Source: Sipunculus nudus
Lineage: Eukaryota > Annelida > Sipuncula > Golfingiida > Sipunculidae
Direction: 5' to 3'
Length of the DNA: 64,000 bases
NCBI GenBank assembly: GCA_026874595.1
Contig: CM049314.1
Coordinates: forward strand, 67,133,300-67,197,299
Both the position numbers and the translations under genes were made by a program. How positions within the stretch are numbered: the stretch's first letter is position 1; each line of letters opens with the position of its first letter. Below the pieces are notes generated by a model. It made no database searches. It worked only from the letters and a program-made list of their open reading frames with translations, and had not been told where the DNA came from. Below, piece after piece: positions 12,088 to 22,531 of the stretch.

Positions 12088-12331
12088 CTCCACAGAGTAA
12101 CTTTATGGACACGTGACGACCAGACGCTTCCTGATTGGACAGATGATGAGGATGAAAACGAGGCTTTGGCTAGTAAAACTGTTGAAGATACCGTGCCACT
12201 CCTTTTAAGTCCAGAGATTTCAGACGAAGAACCTACAGACGAGGGTTTGTCAAGCCAGCGTGAGATGGCGCCACCCATTTCTGCAGACCCATCTGAGGAG
12301 TATCGGGTGACTGGTAAACCAACCAGGAAAG
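12088..12331 (+). CDS. SLC5A transporter exon (e): acidic cytoplasmic loop
   Basis: Acceptor TTCCCTTAG precedes 12088 and donor AAAG|GTAATT follows 12331; phase 0 in, phase 1 out. It begins LHRVTLWTRDDQTLPDW and then becomes a low-complexity acidic and Ser/Thr/Pro-rich stretch with TDDEDENEA, VPLLLSPEISDEEPTDEG and EYRVTGKPTRK. In SGLT4-type proteins the L-R-TWWTR motif likewise opens a variable cytoplasmic loop before the last helix. Reading on without splicing would reach a stop at 12352-12354 after eight more codons, giving a protein without its last helix; splicing to 13125 restores the conserved C-terminus and is preferred. The loop has many Ser/Thr residues that could be phosphorylated (inference). 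Confidence 0.9.
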
Positions 12332-13124
12332 GTAATTCAGGGTCCGACACCTAACAACACAGAATGTTTTACGGTTGTGCTAAGTTTAAATATGTGTAAA
12401 AAAGGGGAAAAATGAAACTATATTTAATTTCTTACTTTATGTATACACAGTGGACTGAAAAAATTATATAAAAGATCATTAATAATAAATTATTCCTTAG
12501 AAACAAAATCTAATTCAGGTAAACGTAATATATGAAACTCTCCTCTGGCGACCCTGGTTAATACCCTAACATCGGTCGCCCAGGGTCCTTAAACTTGGCG
12601 GGTGTGATTAAAGAGGATTAGACCAGGAACTCGCCCCTGGGGAGTCCTAAGCTTAGATTATGACGTCACAATGGTTACAACAGAGATTATCCTTCCTAAC
12701 CCCGTGTCCATCTCATTAATCTATATACGGGATAAATTAATTATCCCCAACTCTGTCCTATACGGAAGCTAGATTAACGCGTTCTCCTCAAGCATAAAAA
12801 ACTATATGAAGTAATGGGTCTCCCTAATCCAACGTCTATCCACCTTGTCCGTATACTGGATGATATAATTATCTCCGTACCGACCAACATGCGAGAACCA
12901 GAGAAACTCGTCCATTTGAAGTATAAAAAGCAAAGCTTCCTACAAACTCATTTTACTATGAGAGTTAATCATGGGTCATTTGAAGATACTTATAGCGGAA
13001 CAGAAGACTTAATCAACTGGGTACGCCAATGACGTTCTTTTGATGCTGTTCATAAAGGGCATATGATCAGCAAAATTAATTTGCGAGCATGGGGAGCTTA
13101 GCTTTAATACTCTCTATATTCTAG
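12332..13124 (+). other. Last intron of the SLC5A gene
   Basis: Nothing recognisable is present. There are short complementary words (TGGCGACCCTGG at about 12546 and GGTCGCCCAGGGTCC at about 12575) and a 72-codon open frame at 12814-13032 with no family resemblance. The CRE-like word TGACGTCA lies at 12661-12668. Confidence 0.55.
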
Positions 13125-13333
13125 GAAACATCAAAGAATTCCTCATCAACGCGCTGAAGCTGGTGTTTTCTTTTCCCGAGAAGACGGGGAGAGGAATAAG
13201 TAGAGAAGAAAGAAAAAGGAGACTATTTGAGTCGACCTCGTTACAAGAACCGGTGTTATGGAGCCGCGTGTGCGCATGCGCCGCACTGAGTCTCGTTATT
13301 GCCATGACAGCAGTTATTGCTTACATGGCATAA
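13125..13333 (+). CDS. SLC5A transporter last exon (f): C-terminal helix and stop
   Basis: Acceptor TATATTCTAG precedes 13125; the split Gly codon joins exon (e) in frame. It reads GNIKEFLINALKLVFSFPEK, TGRGISREERKRRLFESTSL, QEPVLWSRVCACAALSLVIA and ends MTAVIAYMA before the TAA stop at 13331-13333. The arrangement of a basic/acidic loop, a P-LW-R-C motif and a final helix ending close to the stop is the standard SGLT C-terminus (in human members it ends in YFA-like sequence). This confirms that the gene ends here and that no downstream exon is missing. Confidence 0.9.
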
Positions 13334-13465
13334 GCGCAAGAAACTGTTTCACTAATATTTTACGGCCGTTTGCTATGCAAACTGCAGTTAAAAAAAAAAA
13401 AAAACAACTGAGACGGCAACGTCTGTACATTATATAAAATAAAGACATGTATACTATTGTTTGTT
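13334..13465 (+). terminator. 3' UTR with poly(A) signal of the SLC5A gene
   Basis: A short 3' UTR follows the stop codon. AATAAA lies at 13438-13443, about 105 bp after the stop. A run of 16 A at about 13389-13404 precedes it and could cause internal priming in cDNA data. The exact cleavage site is inferred to be within about 30 bp of the signal. Confidence 0.6.
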
Positions 13466-14184
13466 CAGATATACCTGATATATCAGATGCCATTGGAATT
13501 AAGTATGTCGAGAATTTTCACCTGTGAATGTGTCTCTGGTTTGCTGCTTTGTTAATGTTTTATCAAAAGGAGATCGCTAGCATACACTAAATCAATATTT
13601 GAGAGATAAAATCGAAGGATTTCGCATAATTACTAGATGACGAGATAGAAACTGGGAAAACACTTCACGAGGGGACAGTCTGTCATTAAGGAAAAGGGAA
13701 AAATCAAGAGAAGGATATCACTAGGGGTCTTCCGAAATTCTGTGGAGACATTCATTATGAGACATTTTATCATATATTCTTGATCAAGTGTCTTAATGTC
13801 TGGCCTACCTTCTAAGCCTATTCTTCTTCTGTCTCCACTGAATTCATCATCTGGTGTAGCCAAAAGCCACGGCAACGCACAAGTCCAAGACAGATCAAAC
13901 CGGAGAACCCAGAATCAATTATAAAGTATAAAAAAATCACCGATATAGCTAGGATAGCCTAGATGTGGGCCAAAACCGGCTCCAGGTAATCTGAAATTAA
14001 TTTTGACCTCCAGCCCTGTGATCTGAATACCAGTTCATATCAACCTCCTCCCACCATAAACTTTATCGGGGTAATATAAATTTGCTACATCGCTTATGTT
14101 CAGTCCGCTCTGTGCGTGTCCTGCTTTAGCATGATACGGATAAGAGGTGTGTGTGTTGGAGGGGAGGGGGATTCAGTAGGATAT
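13466..14184. other. Intergenic, nothing recognised
   Basis: I see no gene or repeat here apart from ordinary AT-rich sequence. An open frame on the minus strand (13633-13875) has no recognisable similarity. Confidence 0.5.
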
Positions 14185-14693
14185 TTATTTTTGGCGGAGG
14201 TATGCGCTCTAGCCAGTAATTTTTCTTTGCAATAGTGGTTGGGAATGAACCACTTTTTTAACAGCCAATGTATCACTGGCGTGATTCGTTGATTTTTTTA
14301 ACGTAATTCCAACCTGTCATATGCTTTAGTTTAAATAATGCGCGTGCGCAGTGGGCCTTTCACAGAGTGAAGAGTCTAACAGTAATTCATGGGATGCCTT
14401 TTTTTTGTTATCAAAGTAGGCATTCTTAAAATATTTTTTTTATTTTTGGCGGAGGTATGCGCTCTAGCCAGTGACGCTCCCGTTGCAAAAGTGGTTGAAA
14501 ACGACCAATTTAAACTTACAGCCAATGTATTCCTGGAGTGATTTGAAGATTTTATTTAAAAAACAAAATTCGAACCTGCCATATGCTTTAGTTCATATTT
14601 TGCACGTGCGCAGTTGTCTTTCCTCAGAGTAGAAGGTGTAACCGAAATTCACAGGATGCCTTTTTTTGTTATCAAAGTAGGCATTCTTAAACA
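14185..14693. repeat. 255-bp tandem duplication, two diverged copies
   Basis: The copies begin TTATTTTTGGCGGAGGTATG at 14185 and 14440. Shared ordered words include GCGCTCTAGCCAGT, ACAGCCAATGTAT, CATATGCTTTAGTT, GTGCGCAGT, GGATGCC and TGTTATCAAAGTAGGCATTC. Point differences and small indels separate them. Each copy carries a GC-rich core (GCGCGTGCGCAG in the first, GCACGTGCGCAG in the second) resembling NRF1-type sites. Confidence 0.85.
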
Positions 14694-14745
14694 AATACCT
14701 TTAAGACAGCGCTGTACACCTGACATCACAAATTTGGCCATAATT

Positions 14746-14935
14746 ATCCCGGTTCGATTTCGGGCGTGGCTATGAGGGTGGGTTGTAGTGGCCCGTCCAA
14801 GGTCGGTGGTTTTCTCCGTTTCTCCCGGTTTCCTCCGCCCTTACCGACTGCCGAGCGCTTACATCCGAGCCATGGAGATTGCCTTGAATTGGTTATTATG
14901 ACTGGTTGTTCAATCCATGTAAAATAAATAAATTT
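14746..14935 (+). mobile_element. SINE family S1, copy 2, head truncated
   Basis: It begins at the B box region CCCGGTTCGATTTCGGG and continues with the S1 body (GGCGTGGCTATGAGGGTGGG, TTGTAGTGGCCCGTCCAAGG, GGTTTCCTCCGCC, CCATGGAGATTGCCTTGAAT). It ends with an AAATAAATAAATTTA tail. The A box side is missing or unrecognisable. Confidence 0.75.
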
Positions 14936-14939
14936 ATAG

Positions 14940-15447
14940 TAATATAAAACATCTCTTGATTCAGTTAATCAGTTTGCGACATGTCAGTTATCAGTTCATT
15001 TTTAGAATTTGAAAAAAGTCCCGGCTTTGTATAATTAATAATTCTAGCTTCAATTAGATTGTTCATTGAATTATGTCGTAACAGCATCGTTAGATTCCTT
15101 TCGATGTTCAACACAAGTTTTCTGCGCTTCTCCTAATAAAGTTGATAGCACGTTACCAGTGACACTCAGAATTAAGTCGAACGCTTCATCAATTCGTTTT
15201 CAGATGATAATGGAAACTGTCCATTCTACTTTATTTTTCTTATCAACTTTCCGATGCTACCATTACAAACCCGGAATTGAGCAACCAGAGCCTGGGATGT
15301 AATTTTTTAGTATGTCATGTGATACCAAAGACGCTGCCGTAGTGGGAACGTTAATGCTGGGAAACCTTTTTAATATTTAAAATGTTACAATAATACTGGA
15401 ATTTCTTATCTCGGGTCTCTCACACAAACAATTTTGTACACACACTC

Positions 15448-15449
<2 letters not shown>
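14940..15449. other. Intergenic, nothing recognised
   Basis: This is AT-rich sequence with no supported gene. A 78-codon open frame (15066-15302) lacks any recognisable motif. Confidence 0.5.
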
Positions 15450-15520
<71 letters not shown>

Positions 15521-15526
15521 ATTTAT
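15450..15526. repeat. (TA)n microsatellite
   Basis: A long AT dinucleotide tract with one TTT interruption near 15507. Confidence 0.95.
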
Positions 15527-15529
15527 AGT

Positions 15530-17460
15530 CTGGACTATTTGCCCAGCAGGTATACCTGCGGTGGCATGATGCTTTACAAGTGTTGTGTACTGGATACATT
15601 ATTATTTTTTAATAATAATATAACGTTTGTTTGTTGTTTTCCTATCTGATCTTTTATGTTGTGTAAGAAATGGCGTCAGAGAGGTATAACTTATAAACGC
15701 AGGCAACGTAATACTGATATTGATGGCATATCGATCTTGCTCGAAAAAAAAACCTTCGTAGAATTATGGCATTGGTATACGAGTTTATGTTATTTTCAAA
15801 TGCAACACCTGAGGACCGCCTTTTGTTTACTAATTCCATGAAAACTTAGTTCAAATGTACATATTTGTGGCTTTAAGTAAGGTCCTTTCTGGTGGTGATA
15901 TTGGAAGAAAATGAAACGAGATAATAAATGTTCTTATTGTCCAGGGCGCTAAAGAAGAAGAGAAAAAAAATACATCCTTGCAGCAACCACAGGTTAAACC
16001 TCTTTGGTAAATCCCGGTTACGCTTCTGTTCTTGGGGACCCAAATTCATTAACATCAGATATTATGAAACAAAGTTGCCCTCTTTCCTTATTAGTTAAGT
16101 CTCTGTATTATAACACAATATATATTGAAGTGGTATTTCCTGCACTCAGAACCCGCTGTAAATTGCTTATAATATTACTTAGGAGATGAACTGAGATAGT
16201 TTAAAACAACAACTAGAGCGTTCGACAATCTTATTAATGTGATTTTGAATATGATTATTCTTGGTCACACAGTGTTTTGGCCTAGAGACGACTTTTGTTG
16301 GTCGATTTTTAATCTTACAAATTAAACTAGAAATCTGCATTCTATTGGGTGCAAGCAACCGCGATTCACTTGTTCGGCTCATATTCCCATATTAATAATT
16401 GCATAAGTTACTGCACAATAGTGAATATTCCTTGACGTCCCTACTGGAAAGAAAGGCAGATCAAAACCAACATTTAATTTAAACCGATTCTCCATTGGCC
16501 ACACGAACATACACATACACAGAAAAATCATACGAAGGAGAATGAACGTAAACCCTCCCGACATAAAATGAAGTCGGATTTTTATTATATTGTTGCAAGA
16601 AGCATATCTTACTCTAAAACATCATTATTCCAAGGGCCGCCGCCCGCAAAGGCAACCCAAAAATAAATGAGGAGAGTTGACAAAGTGAAGCTGCTGTCAG
16701 CTTGGTGCTACAAAGACGAATCGACTTCATGTTAAGGTTTCGACGTCATCAGTTAGTCCATGTCCGTTAACAATGTAATCATTGTCTTCCTTGTCATGAG
16801 AACTGCAAATCTATATTTAATATCAAGAACTTCTTTGAATGAAGTCTTAATTATCCCTAAGATGGCAAAGCATCCATGCATCACTTTTAATTAATTTTAA
16901 ATTGGTTTGGTTGTGACCGACCATTATGTTGAATGAAAATAAAGATTTATGTATGATGATGAACAATTTGTTATTTGATCCTTCTGCACTCCTGGCATTT
17001 ATAAGACGTTACGAGACATTACAATTAGAACATGACAATATTGCTTGTGTATGGAATTAGTTAGGCTATTTATCTGTTGCATATAAATCAATAAGAGGAA
17101 GCCAGTCGATAAAAAATTACGATGTTAGAACAAGAGTTTTAAATAAGAAAGGGAAACAGCGACCATGACGACAGCTGTTTTGGATAATGCCTGTTTTTTT
17201 TTTATAAATAAGACCACCAGATCTTGGTCGACTGCCCCTGCCCCTGTCTTTGAGAATTAAGGGATCACACCCGTGCATGTACTGGCTTTTGTGGTCTAGG
17301 GGGTGAAGCAAAGGACTCAAAACCGGCAGATCGAGAGTGCAGCCGAGTAGGAATGAGATTTTTCAGGGTTGGGCCCACCTGGATGAGCGCTCTTTCGAAT
17401 AAATGGTAAGGGTGTGTCTCCCGGCCGTGTATCACTGAAAAACTAGTCCCACTTTATGAA
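15530..17460. other. Intergenic, nothing recognised
   Basis: There is no supported coding or RNA gene. Several 60-67-codon open frames on both strands look like chance. A poly(T) run lies near 17193-17202. Confidence 0.5.
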
Positions 17461-17461
17461 T

Positions 17462-17555
17462 TACCTCGGTGATATTACCGAGCAATCGGAATGGTTACGG
17501 ACCCAGGACGTGCAGGTGCGGTATTCACAAGGCCTTATTATAATGAAAGGAAGCC
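17462..17555 (+). repeat. Dispersed repeat family R1, partial copy
   Basis: It has CGGTGATATTACCGAGCAAT, GGTTACGGACCCAGGA, GCAGGTGCGGTA, TCACAAGGCC and AAAGGAAGCCCTG, in the same order as the R1 copies at 6826 and 56662. Confidence 0.55.
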
Positions 17556-17648
17556 CTGTCAAGAACTCAAAACTGAGCTTAATAGATTTACATATTTAGT
17601 TTAATAGCAATTACAAAACCGAGGCCTTTAAAAATTAATGTTAAGGTA

Positions 17649-18245
17649 GTATCTCACTGGACTGCGACAGCTTGCGACTAGCTGAAAACACGACAATTGC
17701 GCGAAAATACGCGAATTAGCGACAATTTTAATTTGCAATCACACTGAGTCGTATTTACGACATGTTTGAGAATATCGTACGAGTGTTTGGCCCTGAATTC
17801 GGCTGGAGCTCGTATACCCGTCGTGCGAATGTCGTGCGATGTTCACAAGACATTCGCACGACATTTGTGAAATATTCGCACGACCATTCGCGACAAGGAT
17901 GTCAGCTTCTCATTTTTATCTCCAAATATTCGCAATGTAGTAATCGGTCGCAAACCCCTCTTAAAGTTGTCTCGCAGTTCTCGCAATTCCTGACTCGCAG
18001 AAACTGACTTGAGAATAGTTCGAGACATGTTTGAGACACAAGCGACGCTTCTGCGACTATTTTGCGAGAAATTTTGTTTTTGCGAATTTTATGAACATGT
18101 TCAAATTTGTGCGACATGTTAGCGACACTTTGCGAATCACGCGAGGAAAATGAGAACCGCCGCGAATGTTTTCACGACTCTTTTCAGACTCTCCTGCGAA
18201 TGAATTCGCAATTTGTCGCAAAACTGTCGCAGCCCAGTGAGATAC
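17649..18245. mobile_element. 597-bp terminal-inverted-repeat element rich in GCGAC/TTCGC words
   Basis: The left end GTATCTCACTGGACTGCGAC and the right end, read on the other strand, GTATCTCACTGGGCTGCGAC match at 19 of 20 positions; further complementary words continue inward. The interior is saturated with CGAC, TCGC, GCGAA and CACGAC words on both strands and has a nested perfect inverted repeat, GTCGTGCGAATGTC / GACATTCGCACGAC, near 17820-17870. No transposase is coded. I cannot define a target-site duplication. It resembles a MITE or fold-back element that needs a transposase in trans (inference). Confidence 0.7.
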
Positions 18246-19360
18246 AGGCTTTGATGTTCATGTACAGACCATGCATATTTGTTTACTGTATTACTGAAAA
18301 TGCGTATTGTATTACTCATTTCACAATGACGTCATGCTGGCCACGTGACCAATTATATAAAAATTCCTGGTTTTAATAACAAAGACATTATCTAATGTAA
18401 AATTTATTACTTCAGAAGGAATAATAATAACACTTGCAATATTACGCGGTAGAACTCCTGAATTGGTACTCTATATCAAAGGTATAGAGCGGTGTTTAAC
18501 AATCCTACCATAGACTTTAACACTGAAAGATTTGAACCTGTGACATTTCGTTCTATATTGACGATTTACTTAAGCATTATAAGCCACGTCCCACCCGGAA
18601 CCTTTAATACTAATATACCAATAGAAAATGTAACGACGCTTGTGCATGTATGAATAGCTCACACTGAACTGGAAGGCAAAATGCTGCTGCAAACGTAATA
18701 AGGTCCACCGGAATTCCGTAAAACTACATTTTCTGATGGTTTTTAAGAATTCTTTCAAGGTTTTAGAATATGCGTTGCATAGATGTTAATATTAAACGCG
18801 ATTTCGAAAATGTCATGTAGAATATATGGATTACTCCCATTCATAGACCCCGTTATTGTACATTATCCATATCGTCTGACATTCAGCAGCAGATTCAATC
18901 CTTTGTACGAAGAGCGAAACTGGGTTTTCTGTTCCTTACAAATCCAGAGACTGTTTGTAGGCAGACTTTGTTGTGAACATTTCTGCCAGAATCGTCTATC
19001 TTTTTCCAGCCCCTGGCTCTTGCAGATAAAAGACGAGCTACCCGCCCGTATATAATATCCTTGATGGTGCAGAATTTAACCAAGATCAATAATAATAAAA
19101 GAGAATACATTACCTTTGCTCGGCTTTGGTGGCTTCATTCATGTCGGGGTTCCTATTGAACTATAAAACAAGCCTAGAAGACGGATTTTTTATCATGAAA
19201 GTTCGTTTCCACGAAATATCGATCTTTATTCAATGTTAACTTTGGTTTTCCAAAACATCATCATATGCTAGGTAGCAAGAAACTACTAAAACAACTGACC
19301 CAAGGGTCATGACGCTCAGCTGACTAGGAAGACATTCACAAAAGGAATTTTATTATCTTA
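18246..19360. other. Intergenic, nothing recognised
   Basis: There is no supported feature. Chance-length open frames lie on both strands. Confidence 0.5.
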
Positions 19361-19361
19361 A

Positions 19362-20655
19362 TGCCAACGTTTGTAGGTGGTATCCCAATTCAGCTGAAGC
19401 ATAGGTCAGCGGATATTAGTTACAAAGACCTAATCACTGGTTTCCAAGGAGATTTTTCACGGGCCTTCCCTGAATTTCAAGTTAGAAGGTTTTAGGTGCA
19501 ATGATTAGGACGTGTTCCCTGTTGATGGACAAACGCATCTTTGAAGGTCTCTACAGATATTTTTTTGAAGAAAATGCGTGGAAAAATTGAAAAAAAAATC
19601 CACGTGGTGCCACCAGTCTGCAGGAACTGACGAAACACTCCATGATGCATGTGCATCCAAAGAATCATGGTGATGAATGCATTAGTTCTTCAGAAACTTC
19701 TTTTGTAACAAATTTTTAATTACACTGAGGGGTAATTACAGGTCCTATATCCGTAAGGATATGGGTAACAGAGAACTAATTTAAGGTTTCCAAGGAGATT
19801 TTTCACGGACCTTCCTGGATGTTAAATCGGAAGATTCAAGGTTGAATGATTATTATTTGTACCCTCTTATCGGATGAGTGTAACTTTACGGCCTCACAAA
19901 TAAAGAAAAAAAAGGGGGTACAAATTAGAAATAAAAGAAAATCCAGGTGGCGCCAACAGTTTGCAGAAACTGATTAAACATTCTATGATGAAAATGCATG
20001 CAAAGAATCAAGGTGATCAATGCAGTAGCTGTTCAGATACTGGAGCTTTGTAACAAATTCTACTTATTCTTGTGGGGAGGGGGGTAATCTGAGTCTCATA
20101 GCTCAGAGGATATTGGTAAACATAGAGATATTGCATGGATCTCCCGGGATGTCAAGTTAGAAGTTTATAGGTTTAAGCGTTACGATTTGTGCTCTGTAAA
20201 TATGCGACCACATCTTTGACAGTCTCACAAATAGAGAAACAAAAACAAAATAAGTAAACTCGTTAAAAATCCAATTGGCGTCGCCAGTCTGCAAAAACTC
20301 ATGGAAAATTCCATCATAATTTAGTATGCATTAGTAGTTCAGATCATTCATTTGTAGTTAAAAAAACTGAAGGTTTTGTATGATTGTTTTTGTATTATTC
20401 TTGGGGGTACTTTTGAGCCCTATAGCTGAAAGGTTATGGGTAACAAAGACCTAATTTTAGATTTCGAAGGAGATTTTGCATAGACCTCCCTGCATGTAAA
20501 GTGAGAAAAGATTCTAGGTTCAGTGGTTACGATTTGTCCCCGTTAACGGAAGGAAATACAGACGGGCAGACGTACATTCAGACTGAGGTCCTATCGACAA
20601 AGTGTGATCGCTATAGCTCAGATGACTTTCGGTGAATGTTGCGTTATACCCACAG
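19362..20655 (+). repeat. Hairpin-ended modular repeat (family R2), long copy with ~345-bp modules
   Basis: About four diverged modules are seen. The word TTTCCAAGGAGATTTTTCAC recurs at about 19441 and 19788, with decayed forms near 20130 and 20462 (TTTCGAAGGAGATTTTGC). Each is followed by a GACCTTCC-like word, AAGTTAGAAG..TTAGGT and GATT(A/T)..TTTGT.CCC. Between these lie shared words such as GGCGCCA.CAGT.TGCA.AAACTGA, GATGCATG.GCA.CCAAAGAATCA and GGTGAT.AATGCA.TAG. The right end ACAAAGTGTGATCGCTATAG + CTCAGATGACTTTCGGTG matches copies at 7380 and 36733. Confidence 0.75.
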
Positions 20656-20659
20656 AGTT

Positions 20660-22451
20660 TGTTTCAGATGTCCATGACATATATAAACAACACACTATGT
20701 GCAGTCTTTTTTTTCTTAGCTCAGAAATGCTGAAATGGAAAATTTCGACTAAAATGGATAATTTAAATATATGATAATTCTTGTTTTATGCTCTGAATAG
20801 AAGGTAACTTAAAAGAGAGACGTACCCCCCCCCCCCCCTGCCCTTACCTCCCCTCCCCCCCCCCCCCTGTATCGACGCCCCTGTAGATGTGTACTTTCGG
20901 TTGAACAGACAAACATGCATTATGCTTGGAATCTATGAAAACTAAAAAAAAGTCATGATATTCAATAAATATTATTGGAGACACTAAACACATCAAAGAA
21001 AAAAAAGGGGAGGGGGTAAATGTATGATTCATAGCTATACCAACTTGGACGTTTGGCTTGCTGAATTAGGCACGTTTCCTGTCGATCTCCACGAAACAGA
21101 ATATAAATTTTAAAAAATCAGCAAAACATGTAATGACAAGCTTGACAAGTTTGTAGTCTATTTCTCACGGTAAGGAACGAAATATAAGGACCAAAACTTC
21201 ATATAAACATACAAACACACACCAAGTCAAACAGTTTGATCAAGAAGTGAAATCGGTGTTCAGCGATTTATTATATTAAATCCTGTTTTAATTTGGTAAA
21301 AATATTAAAAATAAAGAATGTATTAAAACATTTAAATAATTAAAATTGCTCCTATTTCCTGTATTTTTACATGTTTCGCTAACCTTAAATCGAAATAAAA
21401 AATAATAAAAATATGGTCCAAACTCAATGTTTTTAAAGCAGTTTTCATTATTTTCATACTTTATTGATCATGAAGAATATCTACTGCTTGATGGAACTTG
21501 CCAATTTTAAATCAGTTGTGATGCTAGTTCGTCTTCAGCGGCATGATGTCGTGTTCTGCCGAGTCACGATCCCGGTGTCAATTTTTCATCAGCTTAAATG
21601 TTTTCAACACATAAACTTCAAAGTCCTATTCTTGGGTTTCGCATTACTTGAGATTTTTTTCTTTGCTCCTGCTAAATGTCAGGTGAGCTCTTTTATGCGT
21701 CTAATATATGTGAAGTTTCCTTTCCCTTGTCTTGAACATATTTGTTTTTGTTTTCTACATTGCGTGTATCAGAACATCTGTTTAATTCATTTTGCTTATC
21801 ATACCAATCAATTTGGGTTACTTATAAAGTTACCAAAATTATTAGACATTTTACAAGTTTCTGTTGATACTATTACAAGTATAATGACAGAATGTAAATA
21901 GAGCTCTTCCAATGTAGACCAATAATATGACAAGAATAGTATTTAAAAAATAAGAGGAATTATGACAGTAATCGGACAAACATTTATATCTAAAGTAATG
22001 ATAATCATCTGTCATGATCAGAAAATAATCAAAATAATAGAAGAATCAGAACGATTGTGTTAGGAAATATTTGACGTATGGATTACTGTATCTTCATGAC
22101 AGAGTTAAAGTTTGTTTTTTCCTTTTTCTGCTTGAGTTTATTTTTATACTCTCGTCAGAGCTCGACTTTGACCGTAAATTTAGGATGTTATGAGCAAAGG
22201 ACACTATGGCAATGTAAAAAAAATCAAACTCTTCGCCTTTGATCTCTTGGGATTTGAAAGGTATCTGATGTTAAGTCTGACAACCCCACATGGCGAAGGC
22301 TTCCTAGAATGCAGATTTGAGGTTAAACATAAAATTGAACCAGAGGTTTTCAATCGCCTAGGAAATCACAAAAAGCCTCAACATTAAAAACGAAAAAAAA
22401 GATATCATGGGCGAATGTGACACCTGGGCTATTATTCTATGCAAAGGTCAG

Positions 22452-22454
<3 letters not shown>
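20660..22454. other. Intergenic with C-tracts; nothing else recognised
   Basis: Apart from the poly(C) tracts at 20825-20867 no feature is supported. A 145-codon open frame (21464-21901, +) is the longest non-repeat frame but has no recognisable motif and lies in AT-rich sequence. Confidence 0.5.
20825..20867. repeat. Poly(C) tracts, G-quadruplex potential on minus strand
   Basis: Two C runs of about 13-14 bases are separated by C-rich sequence (CTCCCCTCC). Read on the minus strand there are four or more G runs of at least three bases within 45 bp. Confidence 0.85.

Positions 22455-22526
<72 letters not shown>
22455..22526. repeat. (TA)n microsatellite
   Basis: An uninterrupted TA tract of about 36 units; the open frames across it are artefacts of IYIY coding. 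Confidence 0.95.

Positions 22527-22529
<3 letters not shown>

Positions 22530-22531
<2 letters not shown>

Larger units (their letters stand above)
151..13460 (+). other. Partial gene: SLC5A-family sodium/sugar cotransporter, 3' six exons
   Basis: This is the 3' part of a sodium/solute symporter of the SGLT (SLC5A) family, plasma-membrane proteins that couple Na+ entry to uptake of glucose, mannose, fructose, inositol or similar solutes. Six exons joined at GT-AG introns give one open frame of 410 residues. Intron phases in order are 1, 1, 0, 0, 1. Human SGLTs have about 650-700 residues, so roughly the first 250 residues are coded upstream of the window. The motifs VIVQRSLAAKS, PGMTGRILY, GCTNIVYP, IFNSASTMF, CGEPDYRPAVL and VHYLHF are in family order. 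CGEPDxRPAVL, the VTLWTR stretch and the long acidic cytoplasmic segment before the last helix point to the SLC5A9/SLC5A10 branch (known family pattern; the assignment is inference). No frameshift or internal stop is seen, so the gene looks intact. Exact substrate is unknown. Confidence 0.92.

Noticed and set aside
12332-12354. Read-through of exon (e) to a stop at 12354 as the gene end
   Set aside because: The splice to 13125 restores the family's last helix in frame, so read-through is at most a minor retained-intron form.
12814-13032. 72-codon open frame in the last transporter intron
   Set aside because: Not needed for the transporter frame and no recognisable similarity; joining it would disrupt the conserved C-terminus.
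21464-21901. 145-codon open frame
   Set aside because: AT-rich sequence coding Phe/Leu/Ile-rich peptide, no motif, no splice or start support.
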